From Ostrinia nubilalis (lineage: Eukaryota > Arthropoda > Insecta > Lepidoptera > Crambidae): a stretch of 64,000 nt of DNA. Both the position numbers and the translations under genes were made by a program. How positions within the stretch are numbered: the first letter of the stretch is position 1; each line of letters starts with the position of its first letter. The DNA lies in the NCBI RefSeq assembly GCF_963855985.1, contig NC_087096.1:14198001-14262000 (forward strand). Reading direction: 5' to 3'. The notes under the pieces are model-generated. The model saw nothing but the letters and a program-made list of their open reading frames with translations. It was not told the DNA's origin and did no database searches. Below are positions 54,701 through 64,000 of this stretch, piece by piece.

Positions 54701-54736
54701 TAATCTGGTGGATTTCAAGAGCGCACCAGATGCCAT
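45792..54736 (-). CDS. Acyl-CoA dehydrogenase family flavoprotein (short-chain type)
   Basis: Nine exons on the minus strand: 54736-54697, 54601-54435, 53549-53291, 48849-48688, 48398-48332, 47855-47716, 46916-46825, 46614-46415, 45885-45792, all GT-AG and in phase, 406 aa (short-chain ACADs are about 412). The N-terminus (MASGALLKSTRLGLSWPG) is basic, fitting import into mitochondria. Family blocks: SEPGDAGSD (about 152-160), GKKSWVTSA (about 179-187), LDQGRIGIAAHA (266-277) and MGGRGLS, then ERHFRDARGTQIYGG. Enzymes of the family dehydrogenate acyl-CoA and reduce ETF. The usual catalytic Glu in IYEG is Gly385, and the alternative position used by isovaleryl-CoA dehydrogenase is Gly269, so catalysis is doubtful or altered. 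Exon 6 has a decayed tandem copy, and the exon 8 donor is the seed of a 21-bp minisatellite. The gene diverges from Vps18. Confidence 0.88.
45946..46435 (-). repeat. 21-bp minisatellite copied from the exon 8 splice donor
   Basis: About 13 units between 46144 and 46427 plus one or more beyond the SINE (45946-45975). On the minus strand each unit reads like CACTTTAGGTACAGTAAG followed by AGG, which is the exon 8 end (GGCACTTCAG/GTACAGTAAG) repeated. Because 21 is a multiple of 3, every donor has the same phase; the conceptual peptide is a 7-residue repeat, RHFRYSK. One unit near 46237-46256 is 20 bp. There is no stop codon for at least the eight units nearest the exon. Confidence 0.93.
45977..46144 (-). 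mobile_element. tRNA-derived SINE inserted in the minisatellite
   Basis: A tRNA-like head with B box GGGTTCGAATCCCACC near 46070-46086 and an A-box-like TAGCCCAACAGTGAAGTGG. A unique body follows, then an A-rich tail (poly-T at 45978-45984 on the plus strand). The acceptor stem does not pair, so it is not a working tRNA. Minisatellite units lie on both sides. Confidence 0.75.
46735..46803 (-). mobile_element. tRNA-like fragment (SINE head)
   Basis: Minus-strand CCTCTGTAGTGTAGTAGT (A-box-like) and GGGTTCGATTCC (B box) spaced as in a tRNA, without a paired acceptor stem. In acyl-CoA dehydrogenase intron 7. Confidence 0.45.
47003..47085 (-). repeat. Short repeat shared with SQOR2 intron 3
   Basis: Reverse-complement match to 16432-16515 (TTGGCGGTCAAGCTGTA ... 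GGTGGGAATAGTCCCG). It lies about 280 bp from the decayed exon 6 copy, as its relative lies next to the decayed SQOR2 exon 3. Confidence 0.65.
47367..47480 (-). pseudogene. Decayed partial duplicate of acyl-CoA dehydrogenase exon 6
   Basis: Matches the 3' three-quarters of exon 6 (CTGGATGAAGTGAGG through GCTCATGCTGTTG) and its donor GTAAGTT at 47366, but carries a net one-base deletion near GAACGGGGGAAGG that shifts frame, and it lacks the exon's 5' end and acceptor. A LINE fragment lies between it and the real exon. Confidence 0.88.
47520..47702 (+). mobile_element. RTE-type LINE, 3' fragment
   Basis: Encodes remnants of the same reverse-transcriptase C-terminus as at 25207 and 13040 (PTRWTDDLVEVAVD, QWMRAAQDWSLEILGG, VIWLK) with frameshifts. 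It separates exon 6 from its decayed copy. Confidence 0.75.
47990..48075. mobile_element. 86-bp MITE with TAA target duplication
   Basis: Ends GGCTGCGTTTTCACCAGA and TCTGGTGGAAACGCAGCC, flanked by TAA at 47987-47989 and 48076-48078. Confidence 0.85.
49012..50065. mobile_element. Transib-like non-autonomous element
   Basis: 1054 bp with perfect terminal inverted repeats of about 33 bp beginning CACTATGTGACGAAAGG, fitting the CACWRTG start of Transib ends, and a 5-bp GC-rich duplication GGACG (49007-49011, 50066-50070). Both features are those of Transib, the superfamily related to RAG1. The interior is AT-rich and has no transposase. Confidence 0.8.
50155..50283. mobile_element. Foldback MITE (CCCGATTACGGTAA family), second copy
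   Basis: Same family as 3483-3644: ends CCCCGATTACGGTAAT and TAGCGTAATCGGGG with inner arms around TTTTGACCAATCGTA. Inside the hAT element. Confidence 0.85.
50636..53290. other. Rest of acyl-CoA dehydrogenase intron 3
   Basis: AT-rich, with two C/G homopolymer clusters at 52229-52240 and 52321-52345 in a local duplication (both followed by ACATTTCT and TTTTCACATA). No exon is required here by phase and none was seen. Confidence 0.5.
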
Positions 54737-55729
54737 TGCTGCCGATAACAACTGTGCTTATTGAAAAAATACGCCTCGAATGGGACAAGTCACATATAAC
54801 AAATAAGATAGTATGTCAATGGGCGATAATGATAGTGAACAAGGTCATCCGAAAACTGGATTTCAGTGTGTATTACGTTGTTTTGGATGGCGGCGGCGTG
54901 CATACGATGACTTCACAAAATTCTAATGTATTTTGTAGTGCACGTATTACTGCCTATTAACAACCTTATAATCTTGATTTGAATATGTTTTTAGTATCTG
55001 CCCTTTAAAACATAACTTTGAAAATAAATACAATGAGTTTCCAAAGGAATTTCGGTTTCTGTTATCGAAGAGACGAAGACTACTGGTAGACCAAAGATTG
55101 TTATCAAATACACCTTGCTCAAATGTGATAGAGTCTAAAATAGCTTAGCCGTAATAAAAAGAAGTCGGTGTCAATCAACTGTCAAGTAATAAATGTCAAC
55201 GTGACATGCAGTAGTTCGTTCAGAAACAGAAACTTGTGCTTTTGTGTGTGGAAAGGGAAACTGCATAAAAATCAGTTGTAAGGTTTGAGTATTCTTATCA
55301 TCGTCATCGAATGCGCGACAGAGCTTATACCGATACGATTATGGCCATGCGCCCTTGCCATCCCTTTTTTTCCCCTTTGTAGGTGTAACATATTTTAGGA
55401 CGTACAATTTCTAAACGCAAATACACAGACTATACTATTGTCAAAGTGACATTGACATTTGGTTATCCATTTTTTTTGTTGTGTGCTGTTTTGTGAGAAA
55501 AAATTGTTAAATCGTAGAAAAATCCCTGGAAAAAGTATTGTCGACTTAATTCATGGACTATATACTTATAGTACAATTTGTTCTAAAAATACATAATGAA
55601 AATTAGCAATGTAATACCATAGAGAAATCAAACAAAATTATCGCTACTAAAACTACAGTTGAGTGACTATTTTTGTGGCGATTAGTGTTTTTGTTTGCTC
55701 AAAAAGGCCCTCAGGCCTAAACAATCAAG
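54737..55729. promoter_or_regulatory. Divergent promoter interval, acyl-CoA dehydrogenase / Vps18
   Basis: The two start codons are 993 bp apart and point away from each other, with no other gene between. No sharp TATA box is seen for either gene, as expected for housekeeping promoters. A short frame at 54730-54960 has no support. Confidence 0.5.
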
Positions 55730-58700
55730 ATGACGTCGATATTCGACCAGTACGAGCAGGCGTCGCAGGTTTCTCAGCGAAGCAAGGCGTCGGAGCCCAT
55801 GACTTCTTCGGGGTACATCAATATGCAATTTGATGACAATACACCCATGTTCTCGAAGCAGAAGATGAATTTTAATCCTTCAGACCTAATCACGCACGTA
55901 GCCGTGTCCAGTGACTACCTGGTGCTTGCCATGGCCAATGGAAAGCTATTTAGGCTGGATTTGAAGAAACCTGATCAGCATGAAGGTTGGTTGTTTTAAG
56001 TTTCTTTAACTGACAACAGTATTTTATTATGACTGACTAAAAAGACCACTGCTAAACAGAGTAAGCTACTGCTGTATTGTAACAAATAAAATTAATAAAA
56101 GGGATTTCCTTTCAGAAATTGAATACTCAAAGTTTCATCCTAATTCTAAGCTGTCAGGCATATTCCTTGACCCTCTCGGGTACCACTTGCTCCTAGCGTT
56201 CACTGCTAGGAACAAAGAAGGTTACCCGGAGCTGGTGTACTTGCATCGAAAGAGCTCCAAGCTGAAACCTGTGAGCAAATCCAAGAACTATGAAGTCACT
56301 GAAGTCGGTTGGAACTATGAGAATACGTCAGAGAATAGCACTGGCCCCATCTTGCTGGGGACCTCCCAAGGCCATATCTTAGAAACCGAACTGGAGGCAG
56401 ACAGTGACAGGATGTTTACAGCCAACCAGCAATATTGGAGACAGGTAATTCAACCAGTAATCTCTTCTTCTTTTCCAATATTCAAAAATTTTAAACTTTA
56501 TTTTTCTGAATAAAATTTGTTTTCAAATTAATACTGCAAAAATAATTTATTATTAGTTATTTTGTTACAATGTATTGTATTTACTAACCATGTGTAACTA
56601 CTAACAATCGATTTTCAACTATAGTAAATAAAATAAAAATTAACATACATAGTATTTTTATGTATTTATTAATATTTAATTTATTGTATTTTCTTTACAA
56701 GCTGCCTAATTATTTGCCTCTTTACGGAAGCAGGGAAATTGACGGACTGGTAATGTAAACAACATGCTGAACATTATTCAAAATTTATTGAAACAGTGCT
56801 ACCATTTTCCTGTATTTTATAGTGCCATAAGTTTTACTGTACGTAAATGAGGAACAACTAATTGTTAATGTGAAACCATATAGGCTGTTATCAATAAAAT
56901 TGTGATAAGAGTTTAGTTTTGTATATCTCTATGATGTAAATGTTTTATTCTTTTCATAAATGTAAATGTTTTATTACTCTTCAACAGATATTTGATATAG
57001 GCCATGGAACAGAGATGCCCATAACTGGTATACAATTTCACCGAGTAGGGAACTCCAGCAAGTTCTTTGTTTTCATCACAACACCGACCAGGTTATACCA
57101 GTTCATTGGACATGCAGTAGCCACAGATGGCAAGTTATCGCTCCAGTCTATATTCTACCCATACTTAACTACCCCAGAAACTGGGTTCCAAGAAATACCT
57201 TCTACGCTAAAATATTCGAGACTGCAATTCTTTTTTGACAGAAACAATGTCCCAAAAACGTTTGCTTGGTTGACTGAGCCTGGTGTCTTCTATGGACAGG
57301 TTAGTATCACTTCAAAAGTATGTATGTTACATCCCTGTCTGTCTGTAATAGTATTTATATTGTATTTTTCATTGACCTTCCAGTTAGACCCAACATCACA
57401 ACAAAATTCAAATACACTATTCACCCAAGGAGAGCTAATCAACTACCCTGCAGAAACACAACCAAAAGATGAAGCTCCACTTTCGTTTGTACTCACGGAA
57501 TTTCACGTACTTCTCATGTACTCTGACAAAGTTAAAGCCATTTCTCTTCTCAATCATGAATTAGTTTATGAAGATACTTATTCCGTTGCTCACGGACAAT
57601 TAAAAAACATTATAAAAGACCCCAATAGAAGAACAATCTGGGCGGTAACAGATAAAGCTGTGTTCAGGTACAAAGTTGTCAGAGAAGAGAGGAACGTCTG
57701 GAGAATTTACACAGATAGGGAACAGTTTGAGTTAGCTAAAGAGTACTGCCACCACAACCCGGCGTTTGTCGACGTCATCAATGTTAAACATGCCGAGCTA
57801 TTGTTCTCCAAAGGCAAATACGAGGATAGCGCGAGAATTTACGCCGAAACCAAAAGCAGTTTTGAAACTGTGTGCCTTAAGTTTTTGGAGAAAGAAGAGA
57901 CAAATGCACTCAAAGTGTATTTGCATCAGCGATTGGAAGCCTTGGAAGAAGACGACAAGACCCTGATATCCATGATTGTCATTTGGATGACAGAGCTCTA
58001 TCTAGCCCAATTGGGTCTTTTACGGCGTTCCGGGAAAGAAGATGATGAGCAGTACCACCAGATTCAAAGTGATTTCGAAGTGTTTCTGCTCCATCCTAAA
58101 GTAGCCAAATGTATGCAGCACATAAAATCAGTCGTATACGATTTGATGTCGTCCCACGGGGATAAACAGAATTTGATCAAGCTTACGCTTATCAACGAAG
58201 ACTACGAAAATGTTATAGCTCAGCATATTTACAGGAAAGGGTACTTGGAGGCTTTGAGTATGTTGCAGACTTGGAGGAAGCCGGAATTATTTTACCAGTT
58301 TGCGCCAGTTCTGATAGAGGAGACTCCGAAGCATACGGTGAATGCGTTGATCGCGCAAGGGCCGAAATTGAGTCCAGTGAAGCTTTTGCCAGCGTTTTTG
58401 TCTTGTCAAAACGACAAGGCGCATGTGGATGAGATAATCAGATACTTGGAGTTCATGCAGCAGAACTTCAACGTGAAAGACCGCGCGATCCACAACTACT
58501 TGCTGACGCTATACGCGGAGCACGATCATACGGCGCTGATGAGGTATTTGGAGCGCCAGGGGCAGGATGCTACCCTCGTGAACTATGACGTTCATTATGC
58601 ATTAAGGTAAGAGAAACACAATACTTTTACTGAAATCTACCCAAATAATTTGTAATCGTGAAAATCTAGGATTTTTTTGTACAATAAAAGAATGGCTACT

Positions 58701-61700
58701 TCAGTTTACTCGTAATTCCACTATTTTGAAAGAAATTCATGCTAATTTAGCTAGATATCGTGCCAGCAAAACACAACCTCTTAAACAAAAGCAAAAACAA
58801 ATAATGGTAGCTGAACTAGCTGATAGTTAAAGTATTTATTAATTACCTAGGCTATGTCGCGAGAAGAACCTCTCCGAAGCGTGCGTGAAGCTCTCAGCCC
58901 TGCTGGGCCTGTGGCAGGCCGCGGTCGAGTTGGCGCTGCAGGTGGACCTAACGCTTGCCAAATCCGTCGCCAATATGCCCGAGGAAATGGAGATGCAGCG
59001 CCAATTGTGGCTCAATATCGGTGAGTGAACTGAACCTTATTACCTGGTCTAAAAGCACAATATTCCAAAAAACAAAAGAACATTTGGACGCGTTGGATCT
59101 GGGAAAGACCAAGTCCGTCGCCAACATGCCTGAGGAGACCGAGATGCAGCGCCAGATGTTTCTGAATATCGGTGAGTGAACCTTATTTTTTCCACTAAAG
59201 GTATAATATTCCAACAACAAGAAAATTTGGTTGCGTTGGAGCTGGGAAAGGCTAAGGCCGTCACCAACATGACCGAGGAGACCGAGATGCAGCGCCAGAT
59301 GTGGCTCAATATCGGTGAGTGAACTGAACCTTATTACCTGGTCTAAAAGCACAATATTCCAAAAAACAAAAGAACATTTAGGATTCGTTGGATCTGGGAA
59401 AGACCAAGTCCGTCACCAACATGCCTGAGGAGACCGAGATGCAGCGCCAGATGTGGCTCAATATCGGTAAGCTTTATAATAAACCTTATCGCCTCGTCTT
59501 AAGGCACAGCACAAGAATCCGGTTCAAAGGTCCAATAAAAAAGGGTCTGACGAGATATTGTTAATTAAACATTTTACATCCGTGGTTTGGAAAAATGAAC
59601 AGATAATAGATTTTTAAATATACTTTCTTCTTAATTCCTCTTTAATGACTATGGATAATAATGTGTAACTTACAGCTGAACACGTGATCACGAAGAACCA
59701 AGACTTGCAAGAGGCGATGAGCTTCCTCAAGGAGTGTCCGCTCATCAAAATCGAAGATATCCTGCCGTTCTTCAGCGATGTGGTCACCATCGATCACTTC
59801 AGGGAACCCATATGCCAGTCGCTTGAGGTAATCTAAGTTTCTGATAGACTTGCCTTCCTTCGCCCAGATATCCTAAATTATTGCACATATCCACCATCCT
59901 TGTCGCTCGTACCGAGAATAGAATTTGGCGTGAGCGAAATGCAGGCGAATCTAAACAAAATAAAATGTATGTTTACAGGAATACAATACTCAAATAGAAG
60001 AACTGAAGTCTGAAATGGAGGAAGCGACAAGATCTGCCGAATATGTAAGTATCGATTATCTAATTGATTGATACTTTAGTGTTTTTATTTTCCCTGTAAA
60101 TTATTTTTCCACAATTTCTTTTATTCCTAAAAATGTTCTTCAAATAATTCCTATAATATTTCCAGTTTATTCAAATCTATTTTTAACCCACGCTAAGGAG
60201 TCTCTTAGCATTGTAGTTTTAAAATTAAAATCGAGTTTTTAACCGCAATAATATTGCGAGTGACAATTGTTTTATATATTTTTTTGTTAAACCGGGATAA
60301 AAAATCTGGCAGCGGTGGGATTCGAACCCACGCCTCCGAAGAGACTGGTGCCTTAAACCAGCGCCTTAGACCGCTCGGCCACGCTACCACATACGCTTTG
60401 GGATGAAATATTTCATTAGTTCGGGAGATTGTATTGTTTTGTAAATATAGCATATCAAGATTGCAAACGCATATTCCTATAAATATTCATTTAATTTTGC
60501 TGATTTATCACTAAAGTATGTTTTTGTTGAAATTAGCGTAAACTGTAAATTTTTAGTCATTCGTGATTGGGTCAAGAACTGCTTATATGTTTTCGGGAAA
60601 TAAGCTCGTAGAAGTAATGATGGTTGGGGCAGAAAAGTTCTTGAGTAGCGACCACGGAATGTAGTTTAGGCAGGCCACCTACTCCGTGGTGTTCTCTGTA
60701 CACCCTTAGGCCCTTTTCACACGTCCCGGTTGCCGGCTAACCGGCGCCGGCTACCCGGCGTCAAATGTATGGGCATGCCGGATTAATTACGCCGGAACAT
60801 GTGAAAGCTACGTACCATGCCCATACACTTCACCACCGGGTACCCGGCGCCTTATAGCTGGCAACCGGAACGTGTGAAAAGGCACTTATGGTGCAGTTAC
60901 ACTATGCGCGGGGTTGATCGAACACAAGCGCGAATAGCGCACGGAAGTATAGGCGACGCATGGTGAAGTGGCGAAACGAACTGAACTGCGTGTCAGTGCG
61001 TGTTTACACTATTTGATTCGATCAACTTCGCGCAGTTTAATTGCGCCATTACATATTTTCCCGGCAATCTCAAGACTCAAATGTATACTTAGGAACTAAA
61101 TTACTTCGCAGGTCCGTTCCGAGATCCAGTCGTTCCGCAACCGCAGCGTGCTCGTGATGGTATCTGATGCCTGTTGCCTGTGCGACATCGCGCTGCTGCT
61201 GCGGCCCTTCTACCTGTTTCCCTGCGGACACAAGTTCCACAGCGACTGCCTGCTCAGCGAGATACAGCCGATACTGGGTGAGTCACGACTGTGTTCAGCG
61301 AGTCAGCCTATACTTGCCACTTGGCAAGTCAACGGTACAGGACAAATCTGTACAGGCGTAAGGTACTGAAGCATAACTCAGTTCCCATGCGCGCACAAGT
61401 TGCAGTGTCTGCCTATTCAGCAAAATACAGCCGATAGATGCTAGGTGAGGTAATGCACAATACTATACATACAACGAGTTCCACAGTGACTGTATTAAAT
61501 AAATGTGGTCAGCAATGATCTCCTGTAGGCCTAGGATGCGTGTCGCGATAAACTTTTATCGCGCCATTTTATCGATTTTACGCGATAGGCTCATACATTT
61601 GTCGTCTAAAATCATCGATAAAATTTTATCACGATGCGCATCCTGGCCCGGCTGAATCTAATCGCCTATTTGTTACTCAGGCCCCGCCCGCCGCAACAAG

Positions 61701-61916
61701 CTGACAGACTTACAACGCCAACTGTCAGTGCTGTCAAACATCGAGCTGTCAACGGTGACGTCATCAGGGCTGCCGCTGCGCGAGGTCCTGCGCAACGAGA
61801 TCGACGACATAGTGGCAAGCGAGTGTGTGTTCTGTGGAGAGTACATGATCAACTGCATTGATAAGCCGTTCATAGCGGCCGCAGACTGGGACCGCCTGAT
61901 GCGCGAGTGGGAGTGA
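55730..61916 (+). CDS. Vps18: Vacuolar protein sorting 18 (deep orange), HOPS/CORVET subunit
   Basis: Shared core subunit of HOPS and CORVET tethering complexes on endosomes and lysosomes. Nine exons: 55730-55985, 56116-56444, 56988-57299, 57384-58606, 58851-59020, 59676-59827, 59979-60044, 61112-61277, 61681-61916, giving 969 aa (human 973). The N-terminal half is the Pep3/Vps18 beta-propeller (ITHVAVSSDYLVLAMANGKL), the middle is clathrin-heavy-chain-like helical repeats, and ECPLIKIEDILPFFSDVVTI is the diagnostic Vps18 block. A short coiled coil at about 815-836 precedes the RING: Cys857, Cys860, Cys874, His876, His879, Cys882, then Cys940 and Cys943. Intron 3 is 84 bp and stop-free in frame. 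Exon 5 is followed by three partial tandem copies. Intron 7 hosts an antisense tRNA-Leu. AATAAA at about 62128 fits the 3' end. Confidence 0.95.
59021..59466 (+). repeat. Three tandem partial copies of Vps18 exon 5 with donors
   Basis: Each copy repeats the 3' part of exon 5 (encoding AKSVANMPEE and MQRQLWLNI) and its donor; donors follow 59020 (real), 59171, 59314 and 59466, spaced 151, 143 and 152 bp. Between them is copied intron (CTTATTACCTGGTCTAAAAG). None has a convincing acceptor, so they can only act as alternative donors. The copies share GAGGAGACCGAGATGCAG, while exon 5 reads GAGGAAATGGAGATGCAG, so they are more alike than any is to the real exon. Confidence 0.92.
60307..60388 (-). 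tRNA. tRNA-Leu (AAG)
   Basis: Minus strand, 82 nt, type II with a long variable arm. Acceptor GGTAGCG pairs with CGCTGCC (one G-T). D arm TGGCCGAGCGGTCTAAGGC, anticodon stem CTGGT/ACCAG with loop TTAAGGC giving anticodon AAG, T arm GTGGGTTCGAATCCCAC. No intron. It lies antisense in Vps18 intron 7. Confidence 0.95.
60709..60885. mobile_element. MITE with TTA target duplication
   Basis: Ends GGCCCTTTTCACACGTCCCG and ACGTGTGAAAAGGCAC with inner arms around CCCGGCG; TTA on both sides. Confidence 0.82.
60889..61048. mobile_element. Second MITE sharing the TTA of the first
   Basis: Ends TGGTGCAGTTACACT and TTTAATTGCGCCA with TTGATCGAA/TTCGATCAA inner arms. The left TTA (60886-60888) is the right TTA of the neighbouring MITE; the right TTA is 61049-61051. 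Confidence 0.72.
61526..61650. mobile_element. Foldback MITE, GATGCGCG/ATCGAT family, copy 3
   Basis: TAGGCCTAGGATGCGTGTCG and a right arm ending ATGCGCATCCTGGCCC. It ends only 30 bp before Vps18 exon 9, over the probable branch-point region. Confidence 0.82.
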
Positions 61917-63471
61917 ACTGACCACAGACAATACGGTTTTTTTCGTTGACACGCTAGTCAATTGACATATATTTTTGAGCTGTCAAAACGCGGCTTTTTT
62001 CCAATTTTGTAAGTCAAGCTATGACATCACTGATTAATTTATGATACTATCTCAGTCTGCCTACGAACTAAATATGAGCAGATAGAGGTAAAAGTAAGGA
62101 TCACTCACACGGCATATTGGAGGAAAGAATAAAGATTAATTTTTTCCTTCAGCTTTTAAGTTTTGTCACACTTATTCTTTAACAAATTCGCTCGTCAGTT
62201 TGCACACATTTCCCAACAGGAATAAAACTTATTTATTAATAAATAGTCATGATTTTGAAGAGCACTCGTACGGCCCGTGTGCGGTGTGAGTGATCCTAAA
62301 TAATCGTCATAACTTTGGAACGGGACGTGCAAGGGATTTCGGAATTTGTTAATAGTTTTAACATATTCTTAACAATTTTTCAATACTATAAAAAGAAGTG
62401 GAAAGGCTTTATTTTCTGAAATAAACATTTTGACATTTTCCTAAAGCGTGCGGTATGAGTGCTCCTATTTATTGACCATAACATTTTTATCTCAGGTTTA
62501 ACAAATTTTTAAACTTCATCGCAATGTTTTAACATATTTTAAGTAAAACTTCCTCGATTTTTGTTAAGATTGAAGCCAGGATCACTCAATCCACATGCAC
62601 ATATTAATTTCAGTTGTCTTACTATTTACAGATTGATTTATTGTGTCAAGTACCTACCTAATTGAAGAGCGATCAATATTATTGTTATTGTAACAGTTAA
62701 TCTGGTCCTTGCTAAAGTTTCAAATGATATAGTATTATTGCTGTGAGAGACCATGTTTATGCGCGCGACTGTACTCAGTTTGCAAGTGGGAAAAAATGAA
62801 ATGTTGACAGCAATGATTGCTGGATATAAGTGAATAGTAAATATTTTATCACTTTTGTAACTAAAAATAACTCCTAAAGAGTATGTATGGTCAACATTTC
62901 AACCAAATAGTGCTTCTGTGATATGATTGTTATCAGAGTTTATTTTCATGTAGAGGTTTTTTTTAATGTTCTATAGCGAATATTTTAATGAAATTATTAT
63001 TATATTATCAATGTAAGCTATCTTAGTAATCGCCATCTTTTTAGTTGTATGATTTTTGTATTTTTAATTCGTAAGCTGAACTGATTAAATTCAATATTAT
63101 TCCAGTATTATTTTTCATTTCAGTAGCCCTAGTAACAGAGGGAAATGAAGAAAATAACAGAACCTTTTTTGTGGACTCAATATTTATTACGAAAATGTTG
63201 TTATCAAGTATGATAAACAATAAATTAATTAAATATTAGGATTTAAATAAGAGGAGACCATTCCAAATCCTGAAGGACAACAAATTCCTTTACATATCTT
63301 GTTTTAATATTAAAAACGTAAATTGTACAAACATAAACACTATAATATGTCAACACTTGTGTTATTTACGCACAGAGAATCAACACGAAGAGGAAAGAAG
63401 GCAGAGTGGCCCCGTGCGGCGGATATACGCGTATCTACATCGAGTAATTCATTCACTAAGGCAAAGCTAAA
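61917..63471. other. Vps18 3' UTR and convergent intergenic region
   Basis: AATAAA at about 62128 is the likely Vps18 signal. The minus-strand gene's 3' UTR probably begins near 63180, where TTTATT gives AATAAA on its strand. The middle is AT-rich with no gene seen. Confidence 0.5.
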
Positions 63472-64000
63472 CTATTGACTAGCAGCACCGTCCAGCTCCA
63501 TCGCCACGGCCGCGTCGCCCGTCGCGTCCACTTGCATCGTGGCTTCCGTCTCTTTCTTCTCCGTTTGTTCCTTATTGCTATCCTTTTCTTTATTATCCTT
63601 ACTCTTATCTCTCTTTTTTACGTTTTTGCCACCCTTTTTGGGGCTAGGTTTTTTATCTGTCGTCTCCTGGTCCTTTTGCTCTGCGTTTTGTTCGGGGGCT
63701 TTCTCTTCGGGCCGCGTGTCGGCGGCCTGGGGCTCAGCAGCGACCTGCGCGGCGGGGACCTCGGCCGCCTCCACTTTCTCCTCCTGGGGTTTGGTATCTT
63801 TAATCTCTTGTTGTGACTGTGTACTGTGCGCCTCCTCCTTCTGCGCTTCGGCCGTCTGCTGCTCGACCGGCGCGTCCTTCATCTCGACCTCCGCGCCGTT
63901 CACCGCGACCGGATCGACCGGCTCGGCGTTTTCATTCATAACTACGTCCTGGCTCGCCGCCGCGTTGCTCCCCTTTTCGGCTTTCGCCTCTAAAACCGCT
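63472..64000 (-). CDS. Glu/Lys/Ala-rich low-complexity protein, 5' partial
   Basis: Minus-strand frame open from the right edge to TAG at 63472. An internal Met at 63939 is possible, but the frame continues upstream (EAKAEKGSNAAASQDVV), so the real start is probably outside the window. Composition is dominated by Glu, Ala, Lys and Gln, with a basic block (SPKKGGKNVKKRDKSKDNK) resembling a nuclear signal, then MQVDATGDAAVAMELDGAASQ-stop, itself not diagnostic. Likely disordered. A scaffold or MARCKS/AKAP200-like protein is one possibility, not supported by any specific motif. The plus-strand frame over the same bases is a shadow. Confidence 0.65.
   Translation of the reverse strand, partial: AVLEAKAEKGSNAAASQDVVMNENAEPVDPVAVNGAEVEMKDAPVEQQTAEAQKEEAHSTQSQQEIKDTKPQEEKVEAAEVPAAQVAAEPQAADTRPEEKAPEQNAEQKDQETTDKKPSPKKGGKNVKKRDKSKDNKEKDSNKEQTEKKETEATMQVDATGDAAVAMELDGAASQ

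Noticed and set aside
63475..63816. Hydrophobic plus-strand frame at the right end
   Set aside because: Shadow of the Lys/Glu-rich minus-strand gene; Leu/Phe content mirrors its codons.

Overview
This is a stretch of insect nuclear genome, almost certainly from a moth or butterfly (Lepidoptera). The DNA is AT-rich, the genes have many exons, and every intron used here has GT-AG ends except one GC-AG. The introns carry a typical lepidopteran set of mobile elements: Lep1-type Helitrons that begin TCCTACTAATATTATAAA and end in CTAG, piggyBac-like TTAA insertions, PIF/Harbinger-like elements with TWA target duplications, hAT elements, RTE- and CR1/jockey-type LINE tails, and tRNA-derived SINEs.

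Layout. 0-6.4 kb: the first exon of an unknown minus-strand gene leaving the left edge, then a small two-exon plus-strand gene for a helix-turn-helix, transposase-derived protein. 6.5-29 kb: two head-to-tail paralogs of mitochondrial sulfide:quinone oxidoreductase (440 and 435 aa), each with 8 coding exons and the same intron phases. 29.7-41 kb, minus strand: a 630-aa secreted-then-anchored leucine-rich-repeat protein (signal peptide, LRRs, LRRCT, one membrane segment), reconstructed from 7 exons with an intron of about 7 kb. 45.8-54.7 kb, minus strand: an acyl-CoA dehydrogenase of 406 aa in 9 exons. It shares a divergent promoter interval of about 1 kb with Vps18/deep orange (969 aa, 9 coding exons, plus strand, 55.7-61.9 kb), which hosts an antisense tRNA-Leu(AAG). 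The right edge holds a partial Glu/Lys/Ala-rich protein on the minus strand.

How the genes relate. The two SQORs and the acyl-CoA dehydrogenase are all expected to be mitochondrial flavoproteins that pass electrons toward ubiquinone (SQOR directly, acyl-CoA dehydrogenases through ETF). They belong to different pathways, so I see no operon-like system. Vps18 works in HOPS/CORVET endosomal tethering.

The most unusual pattern is repeated local tandem duplication across exon-intron boundaries in all four multi-exon metabolic and trafficking genes: SQOR1 exon 7, SQOR2 exons 3 and 6, acyl-CoA dehydrogenase exon 6 and the exon 8 donor, and Vps18 exon 5. The duplications leave arrays of splice donors, acceptors or decayed exons. 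The exon 8 case is a 21-bp minisatellite, copied from the splice donor itself, that keeps reading frame from unit to unit. The acyl-CoA dehydrogenase also lacks the catalytic glutamate at both places known for the family. A second theme is readable transposon stratigraphy: piggyBac and a MITE inside a Helitron, a Transib-like element inside a hAT element, and a Helitron inside a Harbinger that carries a MADF gene. All exon models were built by hand from splice sites and reading phase; no search or transcript data were available.
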